Below, in pieces: positions 27,276 through 35,511 of a DNA stretch of 64,000 nucleotides (position 1 is its first letter; each line of letters begins with the position of its first letter). The notes under the pieces are model-generated. The model searched no databases and was not told the origin of the DNA. It was given only the letters and a program-made list of their open reading frames with translations. Position numbers and translations under genes: made by a program. Source of the stretch: CAYOHR01 sp964512145 (GTDB lineage: Bacteria; Bacteroidota; Bacteroidia; Flavobacteriales_G; JALEGO01); assembly GCA_964512145.1 (NCBI GenBank), contig CAZEIM010000010.1:8329-72328 (forward strand), given 5' to 3'.

Positions 27276-28261
27276 GGAATTTTAATAAAAGCTTGAGTCA
27301 ACTTATGCGTGTTGGAGCGAATAGAAATATAATAAACACCTTCTATGAGAGCTTTGGTAGATATACTTTTTGTATTTCCAACATATTCCGATTGAATTAA
27401 TTTTCCTGAGATATCAAAAATTTCTGCAAACATATTTTGGTCATTTGAAATGATGTATAATTCATCTTTCACCGGATTGGGATATATTTTAAACTCCGAT
27501 TTTATATGTTCTTCTACAGAATAAGCAGGATCGGCCAAAACAACTTGGTCAACAGCAAAAAATGCTGGAGTATTCATGCCAAATGCTCCGGTGTCCGTGC
27601 TAAATAAATTAAACTGAATGCTGTCAGCTCCTCCAAGGACTTCTAAAGGAACATACACCCAGTCCTTAATAATGTAATCTAAAGCATTGTTGTTTTGTCT
27701 GTAATCGGCTAAAAATACTACGGCACTATCGTTGCTTTTTACACCATTTAACCACGCATGAATGGATAGTCTGAAAAAATCCGGATCGTTTCCGCTGGGT
27801 CCACCAAATGGTTTTGAAAAAGAATTACCAAATTTAATGACATTATATGCATATGTTGTGTTAGTAATAAATAATCCAATGACAGGCTTTCCTTTGGAGG
27901 ATCCTTGTAAATGTATGGTGGCGTGTTGTTGTCCAATGAGATAATTTGGAGAGTTGTTATACCCTTTTCCGGTTTTAGCGTTGTACATGTATTGCAAATA
28001 ATTTGAAAAATCAACCGGAATAGTGCTAGAATCAACTCTGTTTGAGTATGCCCATCCGGATGACCAAAAGTCCCAGATTGTATCGTATGTGTTTGGAAAA
28101 TACGCATTTTCAACGGTAAATCCACCTGTGTTATCCGATCCATTCCAAAAGCTATCGGCAGGCAAGGTAAGAGTGTCAAAATCGCACACAATGTTTTGTG
28201 AAAAGGCAGTTGTAACAAATGTTAAGGACATGATACAAGTAGTAATATTTTTTTTCATCAT
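27272..28261 (-). CDS. DUF4465 protein with T9SS type A sorting domain (BtuH-like candidate)
   Basis: 329 aa: signal peptide ending TTAFSQ, a DUF4465-like domain at ~25-245 (FDTLTLPADSFWNGSD, FSNYLQYMYNAKTGKGYNNS, SIHAWLNGVKSNDSAVVFLA, FFAVDQVVL), then a type A T9SS tail (FKIYPNPVKDELYIIS, EIFDISGKLIQSE, LIEGVYYISIRS). DUF4465 proteins recur in Bacteroidota cobalamin-riboswitch loci, and I recall surface B12-binding BtuH proteins being of this kind; that link is from memory. Here a T9SS tail replaces the lipoprotein anchor. Overlaps btuB-like gene and next gene by four bases each. Confidence 0.83.
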   Translation of the reverse strand: MMKKNITTCIMSLTFVTTAFSQNIVCDFDTLTLPADSFWNGSDNTGGFTVENAYFPNTYDTIWDFWSSGWAYSNRVDSSTIPVDFSNYLQYMYNAKTGKGYNNSPNYLIGQQHATIHLQGSSKGKPVIGLFITNTTYAYNVIKFGNSFSKPFGGPSGNDPDFFRLSIHAWLNGVKSNDSAVVFLADYRQNNNALDYIIKDWVYVPLEVLGGADSIQFNLFSTDTGAFGMNTPAFFAVDQVVLADPAYSVEEHIKSEFKIYPNPVKDELYIISNDQNMFAEIFDISGKLIQSEYVGNTKSISTKALIEGVYYISIRSNTHKLTQAFIKIP

Positions 28262-30126
28262 AAAAAAGGTTTTAACGTGTATAGTATTTGAAATGAATAA
28301 TAGCGTAAAGGCATTGGTGATTGAGGCATACTGTAATAGGCATTATTAAATACGTTATGAGTAAAAAAACTTGTTTTAATCGTGTTTTTAAAGAAAATCC
28401 AAGAATAGGAAACACTTACAGAAGATAAGGAATATGCCGGTATAAAGCTTGAAGCATCCGTGGAGATAAACTTTTTGGAAGTAAATACCTGAGAATAATT
28501 TATATCAAAGTGCTTATGTTGTAAAGACAGAAAAATATTGGAGCTATGCAGTGGGGTAAAAATAAGTTGATATGAATGATTTTCTGAACTCATATCTCTA
28601 GCATACGTTAAAAAATATCGAATTTGAGTTTCTATTGAAGTGTGTTTAAATGATATTTTATGTAGTATACTACTTTCTAAACCCATTGTTTTTACAAAAG
28701 GAATATTTTTGGGAGTCCAAAACATGCCATCGGGTAACCACATAATCCATTGCTGAGTTTTAGCATAAAATGTTTTAATGCGTATATCCATGTTTTTGGG
28801 TTGAAAACTTATTCCTACTTCATTTTTTAAAGAATGTTCGGGCAATAAATGTATATTGCCACCGGGTTGCCAAAACAAATCATTCAATGTAGGAAACCGG
28901 TAGTTTCGTGAAATAGAACTAAATAATCGCATTTTTTGTGATGCGAGGTATTCAATATCTATTGAAAAAATATGGGGGGATTTTAAATGTATGAAATATT
29001 CTTTTCGGTATGAGGTGTTTACTCGAAACAAACTCTTTTCGTAGGTAAGATGAAGATAATACGTGTTTCTTATTAAGATTTTATTTTCAATATTATAGTT
29101 TAGAGTTGTTGGATAAAACACAAATATTTGGCTACCTAAATGGGCTGACAAATGTTTAGTAAATCGTTTTTTATATCTGATTTCTGACAGATGAGTGTTA
29201 ATTTTAGAGATATCAGCGGTTTCAGAATAAAAGGGGGTAAAGGATATTTGATCATTTAAATAAGCATACTTAATACTTATATAGTTGTTTTTTTGTTGAT
29301 ATTCTAAGGTTGATATGCCTCTAAATTGTTTGTCGGTTTGTTTTTGCGAAAATTCAGTATAAAATTCCATGCTGTATGGATTGTTTCTATCCATGGTGTT
29401 ATACCAAAACTTCGAATTTAAGCTCCATTTCTTATTAATTTTCCATTGGTTTTCATGCAATGCAGATATTTGATGAGAGTATAATCCTTGAGCATTTAGG
29501 ATTTGGTTGTTTGAATTTATGTATTTATAAGTATGGGTTCCTTGTTGGAGATATAAAGAAGTATAATGAGTAAACGTTTCTTTTTTGTTCGAAATTTTCA
29601 CCCCCAGGGCACTATTATTTATGTTTTCAGCAAGGGCCATAATTTGTATTTCATTTTTCGGAATATTTTTAAATTCAATAGATCCGTTTAATGCTTGATT
29701 TCCACTGAAGCTTGATCCATTAGAAGTATTTATAAAGGTGTTTGAAAATAAAAATGCCGGTACACTTGAAAAATCAAAAACACCGGTCATTGGATTTTGC
29801 AATGGTACTTCATCCCACAATACATTGTGTTGGTATGCGTTTCCCCCCTGAAGAGTAAGCATGGAGATAGAGTTTATGCCATAGTTTCTAATATTTACAG
29901 GGCTTATACTTGCTAATAATTCCGTAATATTTTTATTAGGAAAAAAATTGTTGTTTAAACGTACAGAAGCAGGATTTTTATTTTCCAAACAAATATCCCA
30001 AATCTCTGCCATTGGCAATGAAATGGTGTCTTGAGTTTGAGTGTAAAGCATAGATGCTTTCACTAATATGAATAAAAATATTAGTATGTATTTAAACATA
30101 GTTTGTATGATATTTTCCCGTATCAT
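28258..30126 (-). CDS. btuB: TonB-dependent outer-membrane receptor, BtuB-like
   Basis: 622 aa (or 613 from a second ATG at 30099, which gives the cleaner signal peptide). A plug-like domain follows, with NIRNYGINSISMLTLQGG, NAYQHNVLWDEVPLQNP and SFSGNQALNGSIEF, the block seen in siderophore and cobalamin receptors. The rest is a beta barrel of alternating aromatic strands ending in the C-terminal aromatic strand FQILYTLKPFL. The cobalamin riboswitch directly upstream identifies the substrate as a corrinoid. The protein is short for this family and no obvious TonB box could be picked out. First gene of a five-gene minus-strand run. Confidence 0.88.
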   Translation of the reverse strand: MIRENIIQTMFKYILIFLFILVKASMLYTQTQDTISLPMAEIWDICLENKNPASVRLNNNFFPNKNITELLASISPVNIRNYGINSISMLTLQGGNAYQHNVLWDEVPLQNPMTGVFDFSSVPAFLFSNTFINTSNGSSFSGNQALNGSIEFKNIPKNEIQIMALAENINNSALGVKISNKKETFTHYTSLYLQQGTHTYKYINSNNQILNAQGLYSHQISALHENQWKINKKWSLNSKFWYNTMDRNNPYSMEFYTEFSQKQTDKQFRGISTLEYQQKNNYISIKYAYLNDQISFTPFYSETADISKINTHLSEIRYKKRFTKHLSAHLGSQIFVFYPTTLNYNIENKILIRNTYYLHLTYEKSLFRVNTSYRKEYFIHLKSPHIFSIDIEYLASQKMRLFSSISRNYRFPTLNDLFWQPGGNIHLLPEHSLKNEVGISFQPKNMDIRIKTFYAKTQQWIMWLPDGMFWTPKNIPFVKTMGLESSILHKISFKHTSIETQIRYFLTYARDMSSENHSYQLIFTPLHSSNIFLSLQHKHFDINYSQVFTSKKFISTDASSFIPAYSLSSVSVSYSWIFFKNTIKTSFFTHNVFNNAYYSMPQSPMPLRYYSFQILYTLKPFL

Positions 30127-30139
30127 TCCATTAAAAAAT

Positions 30140-30318
30140 TAAAGGCAGGTCTCCTGACTTGCTGTTGTGATGACCTTCCCGTGGTATTACCTATAACACA
30201 GTGGTTTTTATTCATCTCTGATACATAACATATATCAGCAGCTTACAGTAGCGGGTACTGTTCGTGATTTACACACGATTCCCTTTTAATCAACATATTT
30301 CTATATTGAACCTATATT
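30140..30318 (-). ncRNA. Cobalamin riboswitch
   Basis: Read on the minus strand, the region has AAAAGGGAATCGTG, then ACAGTACCCGCTACTGTAAG, then CCACGGGAAGG, and ends with the B12 box GCAAGTCAGGAGACCTGCC at 30162-30144. These appear in the canonical order and spacing of the AdoCbl/cobalamin aptamer. The B12 box lies 18 bases before the first ATG of the receptor gene, which favours control of translation initiation over transcription termination, as no T-tract hairpin is seen. It should lower receptor-operon expression when B12 is abundant. The ends are approximate. Confidence 0.96.
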
Positions 30319-30337
30319 AATTTCAATGAACTTACTG

Positions 30338-30368
30338 CAAAAGTAGTGTAAATTATTGAATGCACAAA
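30338..30368 (-). promoter_or_regulatory. Promoter of the B12 operon (-33 TTTG, -7 TACTTTTG)
   Basis: The minus strand has TTTG (30368-30365), 19 bases, then TACTTTTG (30345-30338), an exact Bacteroidota -33/-7 promoter. Transcription would start near 30332, just ahead of the riboswitch. The promoter sits directly behind the stop codon of the response regulator gene, so the operon is independent of it. Confidence 0.75.
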
Positions 30369-30370
30369 TA

Positions 30371-31084
30371 CTAAAGTTTTAGTTTGTATCCAATGCCTCT
30401 TACGGATATAAAATATTCAGGATTTTTAGGGTTCAATTCAAAATATTTTCTAAAATTAACGATAAAATTATCGATGGTTCTAGAAGTAATAATTTGTTCA
30501 CTTTGCCATACCTGCTGTAAAATTTTTTCTCTTGAAACTACTTGATTGGCATGTTGATATAAGAATACTAAAAATTCACATTCTTTTTTCGACAATTCAA
30601 TATTTTTTCCTTGATAGTTTATAGCATTTAAGTTGTCGGGATAAATAATATTTTCACCAATCGATAAAGTATTTATTTCAATAGAAGGATAGGCTATTTT
30701 TAAGGCTTCTGATTTAGTTAATAAATTTTTTACTCTTAACATAAATTCATGTAAATCAAAAGGCTTGGTAATGTAGTCGTCAGCTCCGGATTGCAGTCCT
30801 TTAATGATATCGGCTCTGTTGTTTTTTGCGGTTAAAAACAAAATGGGAATAATTTTATTTTTTCTTCGTATCCATTCACAAATTTGTATACCATCCATTT
30901 CGGGCAACATAATGTCTAAGATAATTAAATCGAGCTCAGATATACTAAAAGGAATAAGGTTTTCAATTAATTCTTTACCCGAGTTATATGAAAAAACCTC
31001 ATAATGTTCTTGGCTTAAATTAATATGTACCAACTCACGCAAACTTTCTTCATCTTCGATGAGTAGTATTTTTTTGTTTTTCAC
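30371..31084 (-). CDS. OmpR/PhoB-type response regulator, orphan
   Basis: 237 aa from GTG 31084, giving VKNKKILLIEDEESLREL, which fits the start of a receiver domain. The frame is open to a TTG at 31150, but a full promoter lies inside that extension. Receiver: acidic pocket EDE, phosphoacceptor D in LIILDIMLPEMDGIQICEW, T in FLTAKN, K in DDYITKPFDLHEF. Winged-helix output domain: ELSKKECEFLVFLYQHANQV, VSREKILQQVW, TIDNFIVNFRKYF, FISVRGIGYKLKL. No histidine kinase gene is adjacent; one neighbour is the B12 operon and the other the divergent M43 protease. Confidence 0.92.
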   Translation of the reverse strand: MKNKKILLIEDEESLRELVHINLSQEHYEVFSYNSGKELIENLIPFSISELDLIILDIMLPEMDGIQICEWIRRKNKIIPILFLTAKNNRADIIKGLQSGADDYITKPFDLHEFMLRVKNLLTKSEALKIAYPSIEINTLSIGENIIYPDNLNAINYQGKNIELSKKECEFLVFLYQHANQVVSREKILQQVWQSEQIITSRTIDNFIVNFRKYFELNPKNPEYFISVRGIGYKLKL

Positions 31085-31121
31085 CCGGTATGTTTTTAAA
31101 AAAAATGTAAAATACTGGCAA

Positions 31122-31150
31122 CAAAAGTATGAATATAAAAATGTGCACAA
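31122..31150 (-). promoter_or_regulatory. Promoter of the response regulator gene
   Basis: Minus strand: TTG (31150-31148), 18 bases, then TACTTTTG (31129-31122), matching the -33/-7 consensus. Predicted transcription start near 31116, giving a ~32-base leader to the GTG start at 31084 and ruling out the upstream TTG as a start codon. Confidence 0.65.
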
Positions 31151-31213
31151 TATTTTTTTATGGATATCATGCTTTTTTTGTAATTTGGGGGAGAATTTTA
31201 ATTCATCAACAAT

Positions 31214-33874
31214 ATGAATACAAGGATATATTTTTTATTGATTACATTTTTATTTTCTTTACCGGCAATTTCTCAACTATATCATAGGTGTGGTACTATG
31301 TATGCCGACTCGGTTATGCGAAGTCAACATCCCCAAATGGGATCCTTACAAGATATGGAACAAGAATTTAATCAAAGAAGGCAAAAATATCATACAGAAC
31401 ATCCTTTTAAAACTCCCTCTGTACTAACCATTCCTGTTATTTTTCATATTATTCATAATGGTGAGGCGGTGGGGACCGGTAGTAATATATCTACAGCTGC
31501 CATAAACTCACAGCTTCAAGTTTTAAATGAAGATTTTAGAAAAATGATGGGTACCAATGGTCATAATACACATCCGGATGGAGCCGATACAGAAATAGAA
31601 TTTTGCATGGCAACGGTTGATGAAAATAATGATCCTTTACCTGAGCCAGGTATTAATAGGATTGATCGAAATACGAAAGGTTGGACTAGCCCTCCATTTG
31701 GAGTTAGTTATATCGATGGAACCATTAAGCCAGCTTCAAAATGGGATAATACCAAGTATTTAAATATATGGGTATGTAATTTGGGAGCAGGGTTATTGGG
31801 TTATGCACAATTTCCGGGTGGTTCATCTACAACCGATGGAGTTGTTTTGTTGCATGAAAGTGTAGGAGCAGCTCCGCACAATACATTCCCTCCACCATAT
31901 AATTTAGGGAGAACGGCAACCCATGAAATTGGGCATTGGTTAGGACTATATCATATATGGGGAGATTCATTTTGTGGGGATGATTTTTGTAATGACACTC
32001 CTGTTCATCAAACTGCAAACTATGGTTGTTTTACTCATCCAAAATCTAACTCATGCGGAACTCCGGATGAAATGTTTGAGAATTATATGGATTATACAGA
32101 CGATGACTGTATGAATATTTTTACGTACGACCAGAAGGACAGAATGCGGGATAATTTAAACACCTCTCCAGATCGCTCTCCTTTATTAACTTCTAATGTT
32201 TGTTCAGGTGGAAATTGTGCTGGATATGCAGCCAGTGTAAATAGTACTCAACCTTCTTGTAATTCAGACGGTTCTGTATCAGCATCTGGTTCGGGTGGTA
32301 CACCTCCTTATACTTATTCTTGGTCAACAGGAGCAACTACATCAAGCATTAATAATTTAGCACCCGGCACTTATAGCGTTACGGTTACCGATGGAAATAA
32401 TTGTACAAAAACAGAATCGGTTACCTTAGTGGCTAATATTCCTGTTGCAAATGCCTCTAAAACAGATGTTACGTGTTCTGGAAATTGTAATGGTAGTGCA
32501 ACGGCAACAGTAAGTGGTGGGGCATCTCCCTATACATATAGTTGGTCAAATGGAAGTACTACTGCAACCATTAATGCATTGTGTGAGGGAAATTATTCGG
32601 TAACAGTTACAGATAATAAAGGGTGTACATCTCAAAAAAATATAACCATTGGAGCAGGTATAAATATCGCATTAAGTGTTACAACTAACCAATCTACTTG
32701 CGCACAGCCTAATGGAAGTGCCAGTGTAACAGCCAGCGGAGGAACATCACCTTATACATATCTATGGAGTGCATCAGCAGGTTCGCAAACCACTCCAACA
32801 GCTATTAATGTTTATTCTGGATACCATACCGTAACGATTACCGATGCCAATAACTGTTATAAAATTGATACGGTTTATGTTCCTAACGTTGGAGGAACAG
32901 GAGTTACAGTTTCATCTGAGCAATCTATATGTATTGGAGATTCTGTAAATATTTTTGCATCCGGGGGAAATACATACGTTTGGAATACAGGTAATACAAC
33001 CAATAATATAACTGTTCAACCATTTTCTACTACTACCTATACGGTTACAGTCACCGATTTATTTAACTGTGTGCTTATTAAAGATATTACGGTAGAAACT
33101 AATTCTAAGCCCAATACATCTGTTTATTCTATTCCAAGTTCAGCCGTTTGTGTAGGAAGTACAGTGCAATTAATTGCATCGGGAGGGGCTACATATCAAT
33201 GGAGTGTTCCTGGAGCTCCAAACACATCTAGTATTGTTGTAAATCCCCTAGCAAACACGAATTATTCGGTGACAGCCTATAATGGTGGATGTGCTGGTAA
33301 TACAGCCAATGTAAATGTTTCTATTATAACACCTGCTCCCATTGCGGCTGCTACAGCAGATTTTACAACTGTATATTTAGGAAACAGTGGACAGGTGAAT
33401 TTTTTTGGAACAGGATCCGTGGGAAGTACATTTCAATGGGATTTTAATGGAGATGGGTTTAGTGAATATACCGGAACAAATTTTAACGCATCGCATACCT
33501 ATACAAGTCCTGGTGTGTATAATGCCATATTAACATCAACATTAAATGGATGTAGTATAACAGATACCATTGTTATTCAAGTGCTCGATGAAGTATTTAT
33601 TTCTGTAAACCAAGAAGAAGAAGAAAGATGGTGGAATATTTATCCAAACCCTAATCAAGGAATATTTAATATTCATACTAAAAATTTGAATGGAAATGCA
33701 CAAATTTATATTCTTAATAATTTAGGTTCTGTCATTTATCATTCCATTGAATCACTTACCTTATCTGAAGAAGTAATAGAAATAGATTTATCGTTTACTG
33801 CAGCAGGACTTTATATAGCTTTTATTCAGTTGGATGAAGTTCAGAAATATGCAAAAATTGTTGTAGAGAAATAA
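31214..33874 (+). CDS. Secreted M43 (pappalysin/cytophagalysin) metalloprotease with SprB repeats and T9SS type A tail
   Basis: 886 aa. Signal peptide, then a propeptide-like segment, then a metzincin domain with HEIGHWLGLYH at residues 237-247 (three zinc histidines) followed by the M43-type cysteine-rich stretch and the Met-turn region ENYMDYTDDDCMN. Three SprB-like repeats follow (~350-560), each with GGT/AxPYTYxWS and GxYxVTVTD. Later comes an Ig-like region and a PKD-like block (FQWDFNGDG). The tail (NIYPNPNQGIFNIHTK, IYILNNLGSVIYH, AGLYIAFIQLDE) is a type A T9SS signal. Likely an exported endopeptidase that may also stick to surfaces through its repeats. Confidence 0.92.
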   Translation: MNTRIYFLLITFLFSLPAISQLYHRCGTMYADSVMRSQHPQMGSLQDMEQEFNQRRQKYHTEHPFKTPSVLTIPVIFHIIHNGEAVGTGSNISTAAINSQLQVLNEDFRKMMGTNGHNTHPDGADTEIEFCMATVDENNDPLPEPGINRIDRNTKGWTSPPFGVSYIDGTIKPASKWDNTKYLNIWVCNLGAGLLGYAQFPGGSSTTDGVVLLHESVGAAPHNTFPPPYNLGRTATHEIGHWLGLYHIWGDSFCGDDFCNDTPVHQTANYGCFTHPKSNSCGTPDEMFENYMDYTDDDCMNIFTYDQKDRMRDNLNTSPDRSPLLTSNVCSGGNCAGYAASVNSTQPSCNSDGSVSASGSGGTPPYTYSWSTGATTSSINNLAPGTYSVTVTDGNNCTKTESVTLVANIPVANASKTDVTCSGNCNGSATATVSGGASPYTYSWSNGSTTATINALCEGNYSVTVTDNKGCTSQKNITIGAGINIALSVTTNQSTCAQPNGSASVTASGGTSPYTYLWSASAGSQTTPTAINVYSGYHTVTITDANNCYKIDTVYVPNVGGTGVTVSSEQSICIGDSVNIFASGGNTYVWNTGNTTNNITVQPFSTTTYTVTVTDLFNCVLIKDITVETNSKPNTSVYSIPSSAVCVGSTVQLIASGGATYQWSVPGAPNTSSIVVNPLANTNYSVTAYNGGCAGNTANVNVSIITPAPIAAATADFTTVYLGNSGQVNFFGTGSVGSTFQWDFNGDGFSEYTGTNFNASHTYTSPGVYNAILTSTLNGCSITDTIVIQVLDEVFISVNQEEEERWWNIYPNPNQGIFNIHTKNLNGNAQIYILNNLGSVIYHSIESLTLSEEVIEIDLSFTAAGLYIAFIQLDEVQKYAKIVVEK

Positions 33875-33877
33875 TGT

Positions 33878-35140
33878 ATGCATTCCCTAACTAACGCTGA
33901 AGTAATAAGTATTGGAAGTGAACTGTTAAATGGATTTACTTTAAATACAAATGCCCATTGGATTTCGGGGCAATTAACCGACTTAGGTATTAAACTTACC
34001 CGAGTAACTGCTGTAGAAGATACTAAAGATGCTATTGTATCCATTTTACAAGAGGCTATCCATAGAGATACAAAAATTATTATTTGTACCGGAGGATTAG
34101 GGCCAACATTAGATGACATAACAAAAAAGACTATTGCTGATTTTTTTAACAGAACTTTAGAATTAGATACGAATGTTTTAGAGCATGTGAAAAATCTTTT
34201 TCATAAACGCAATATCCCCATGCCTGAAGTAAATGTTTTGCAGGCACATGTTCCTTCAGGATCTAAAGCATTACATAATGAATATGGAACCGCACCAGGA
34301 ATTTATATTGAAGAAAATGATAAACATTTTTTCTTTTTACCGGGAGTCCCCTATGAAATGAAATATATTTTTTTGGAACACATTACTCCCATGATTAAAA
34401 AATACTGCTTGGAAGGGAAAATGTATTATAAAACAATTACAACGAGAGGAATTGGGGAGTCTGCATTAATGGAAATACTTTCGGAATGGGAACAAGAGGT
34501 GTTAAAAGATGGGATTGATTTATGTTATTACCCTTCAACTAGAATGGTAAAACTAAGATTAAGTAAAATTTCAATTAATCAAGAACAATTTGAAAAATAC
34601 ATACAGCAACATATCATTTCATTAAAGCATAAAATATTACCCTATTGGATTGGAACCGAAAATATTCGTTTAGAGGAGTTATTGGGTAACATGTTAAAAA
34701 CGAATAAAGCAAGTTTAGGGACTGTTGAGAGCTGTACGGGCGGATATTTAGCACACTTAATTACTTCAGTAAGCGGTTCTTCCGAATATTTTAAGGGGAG
34801 TATTGTTAGTTATGATAATGAAGTAAAAACTAATATAGTTGGGGTTCAGGAGGATTTAATACAATTGCATGGTGCGGTAAGTGAAGAAGTGGTAATGCAA
34901 ATGGCGAAAAGCGGATTACATAGGCTAAATGTAGATTACTGTATAGCCACTTCGGGTATAGCAGGCCCCAACGGAGGAACACCTGAAAAACCGGTGGGCA
35001 CCATTTGGATGGCAATAGCCGGAAAAAATCTAATGAAGGCCAAAAAAATGGTATTTGGTAAAGATCGTTTAAATAATATTCAGCTGTTTAGTTTTTATGC
35101 CTTAGATTATTTAATGAATGAATTACCACAAGAGGTATAA
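33878..35140 (+). CDS. cinA: CinA family protein (NMN deamidase / nicotinamide-nucleotide amidohydrolase)
   Basis: 420 aa, full length. The N-terminal MoCF/COG1058 domain has AEVISIGSELLNGFTLNTNA, CTGGLGPTLDDITKKTIADF and HFFFLPGVPYEMKYIF (ADP-ribose pyrophosphatase type in this family). The C-terminal PncC domain has GTVESCTGGYLAHLITSVSG with the catalytic-type serine, SIVSYDNEVK and ATSGIAGPNGGTPEKPVGTI; it hydrolyses NMN to NaMN in pyridine-nucleotide salvage. It begins three bases after the protease gene. Confidence 0.95.
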   Translation: MHSLTNAEVISIGSELLNGFTLNTNAHWISGQLTDLGIKLTRVTAVEDTKDAIVSILQEAIHRDTKIIICTGGLGPTLDDITKKTIADFFNRTLELDTNVLEHVKNLFHKRNIPMPEVNVLQAHVPSGSKALHNEYGTAPGIYIEENDKHFFFLPGVPYEMKYIFLEHITPMIKKYCLEGKMYYKTITTRGIGESALMEILSEWEQEVLKDGIDLCYYPSTRMVKLRLSKISINQEQFEKYIQQHIISLKHKILPYWIGTENIRLEELLGNMLKTNKASLGTVESCTGGYLAHLITSVSGSSEYFKGSIVSYDNEVKTNIVGVQEDLIQLHGAVSEEVVMQMAKSGLHRLNVDYCIATSGIAGPNGGTPEKPVGTIWMAIAGKNLMKAKKMVFGKDRLNNIQLFSFYALDYLMNELPQEV

Positions 35141-35175
35141 TTATTCAAGAAAATAAGGAAAATAAAAGAAGAATT

Positions 35176-35206
35176 TTGTAAAACATAAATATTTAATATA
35201 CATTTG
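35176..35206 (+). promoter_or_regulatory. Promoter of rpmB
   Basis: TTG (35176-35178), 20 bases, then TACATTTG (35199-35206): an exact -33/-7 promoter 17 bases before the rpmB ATG. Confidence 0.75.
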
Positions 35207-35222
35207 CAAAAACGATAGTATT

Positions 35223-35459
35223 ATGTCTAGGATGTGTCAAATTACTGGTAAAATGCCGATGAGTGGTAACAATGTTTCTCATTCAAACAGAAAAACAAGA
35301 AGAAAATTTTTACCAAACTTGCAACTGAAAAAATTCTATTCAGAAGAAAGAGGTGAGTGGATTACCTTAAGAGTTTCTGCAGCAGGCATCAGAAATATTA
35401 GTAAAAAAGGTTTAGAGGCTTGTTTAAATGAGGCTTTTGAGAAAGGCTATATAAAATAA
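35223..35459 (+). CDS. rpmB: 50S ribosomal protein L28
   Basis: 78 aa, normal length. MSRMCQITGKMPMSGNNVSH and NRKTRRKFLPNLQLKKF are the L28 signature; RVSAAGIRNISKKG closes the fold. A component of the large ribosomal subunit. In many Bacteroidota rpmB is followed by rpmG and a DUF4295 gene; here a terminator follows directly and neither partner is in the window. Confidence 0.98.
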   Translation: MSRMCQITGKMPMSGNNVSHSNRKTRRKFLPNLQLKKFYSEERGEWITLRVSAAGIRNISKKGLEACLNEAFEKGYIK

Positions 35460-35483
35460 CTTCTCTTTTAAATATTTTCAGTA

Positions 35484-35511
35484 AAAGCGTTATATTCGTA
35501 ACGCTTTTTTT
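35484..35511 (+). terminator. Rho-independent terminator after rpmB
   Basis: A nine-base-pair stem AAAGCGTTA / TAACGCTTT with a six-base loop, running into a tract of seven or more T. The T-tract ends at the ATG of the next gene, so the aminopeptidase message must either read through or start very close to its own ATG. Confidence 0.85.

Noticed and set aside
27748..28218. A 156-aa minus-strand open frame inside the DUF4465 gene
   Set aside because: It overlaps a gene with clear signal peptide and sorting tail, has no recognisable protein features, and low-complexity AT-rich sequence allows such shadow frames.
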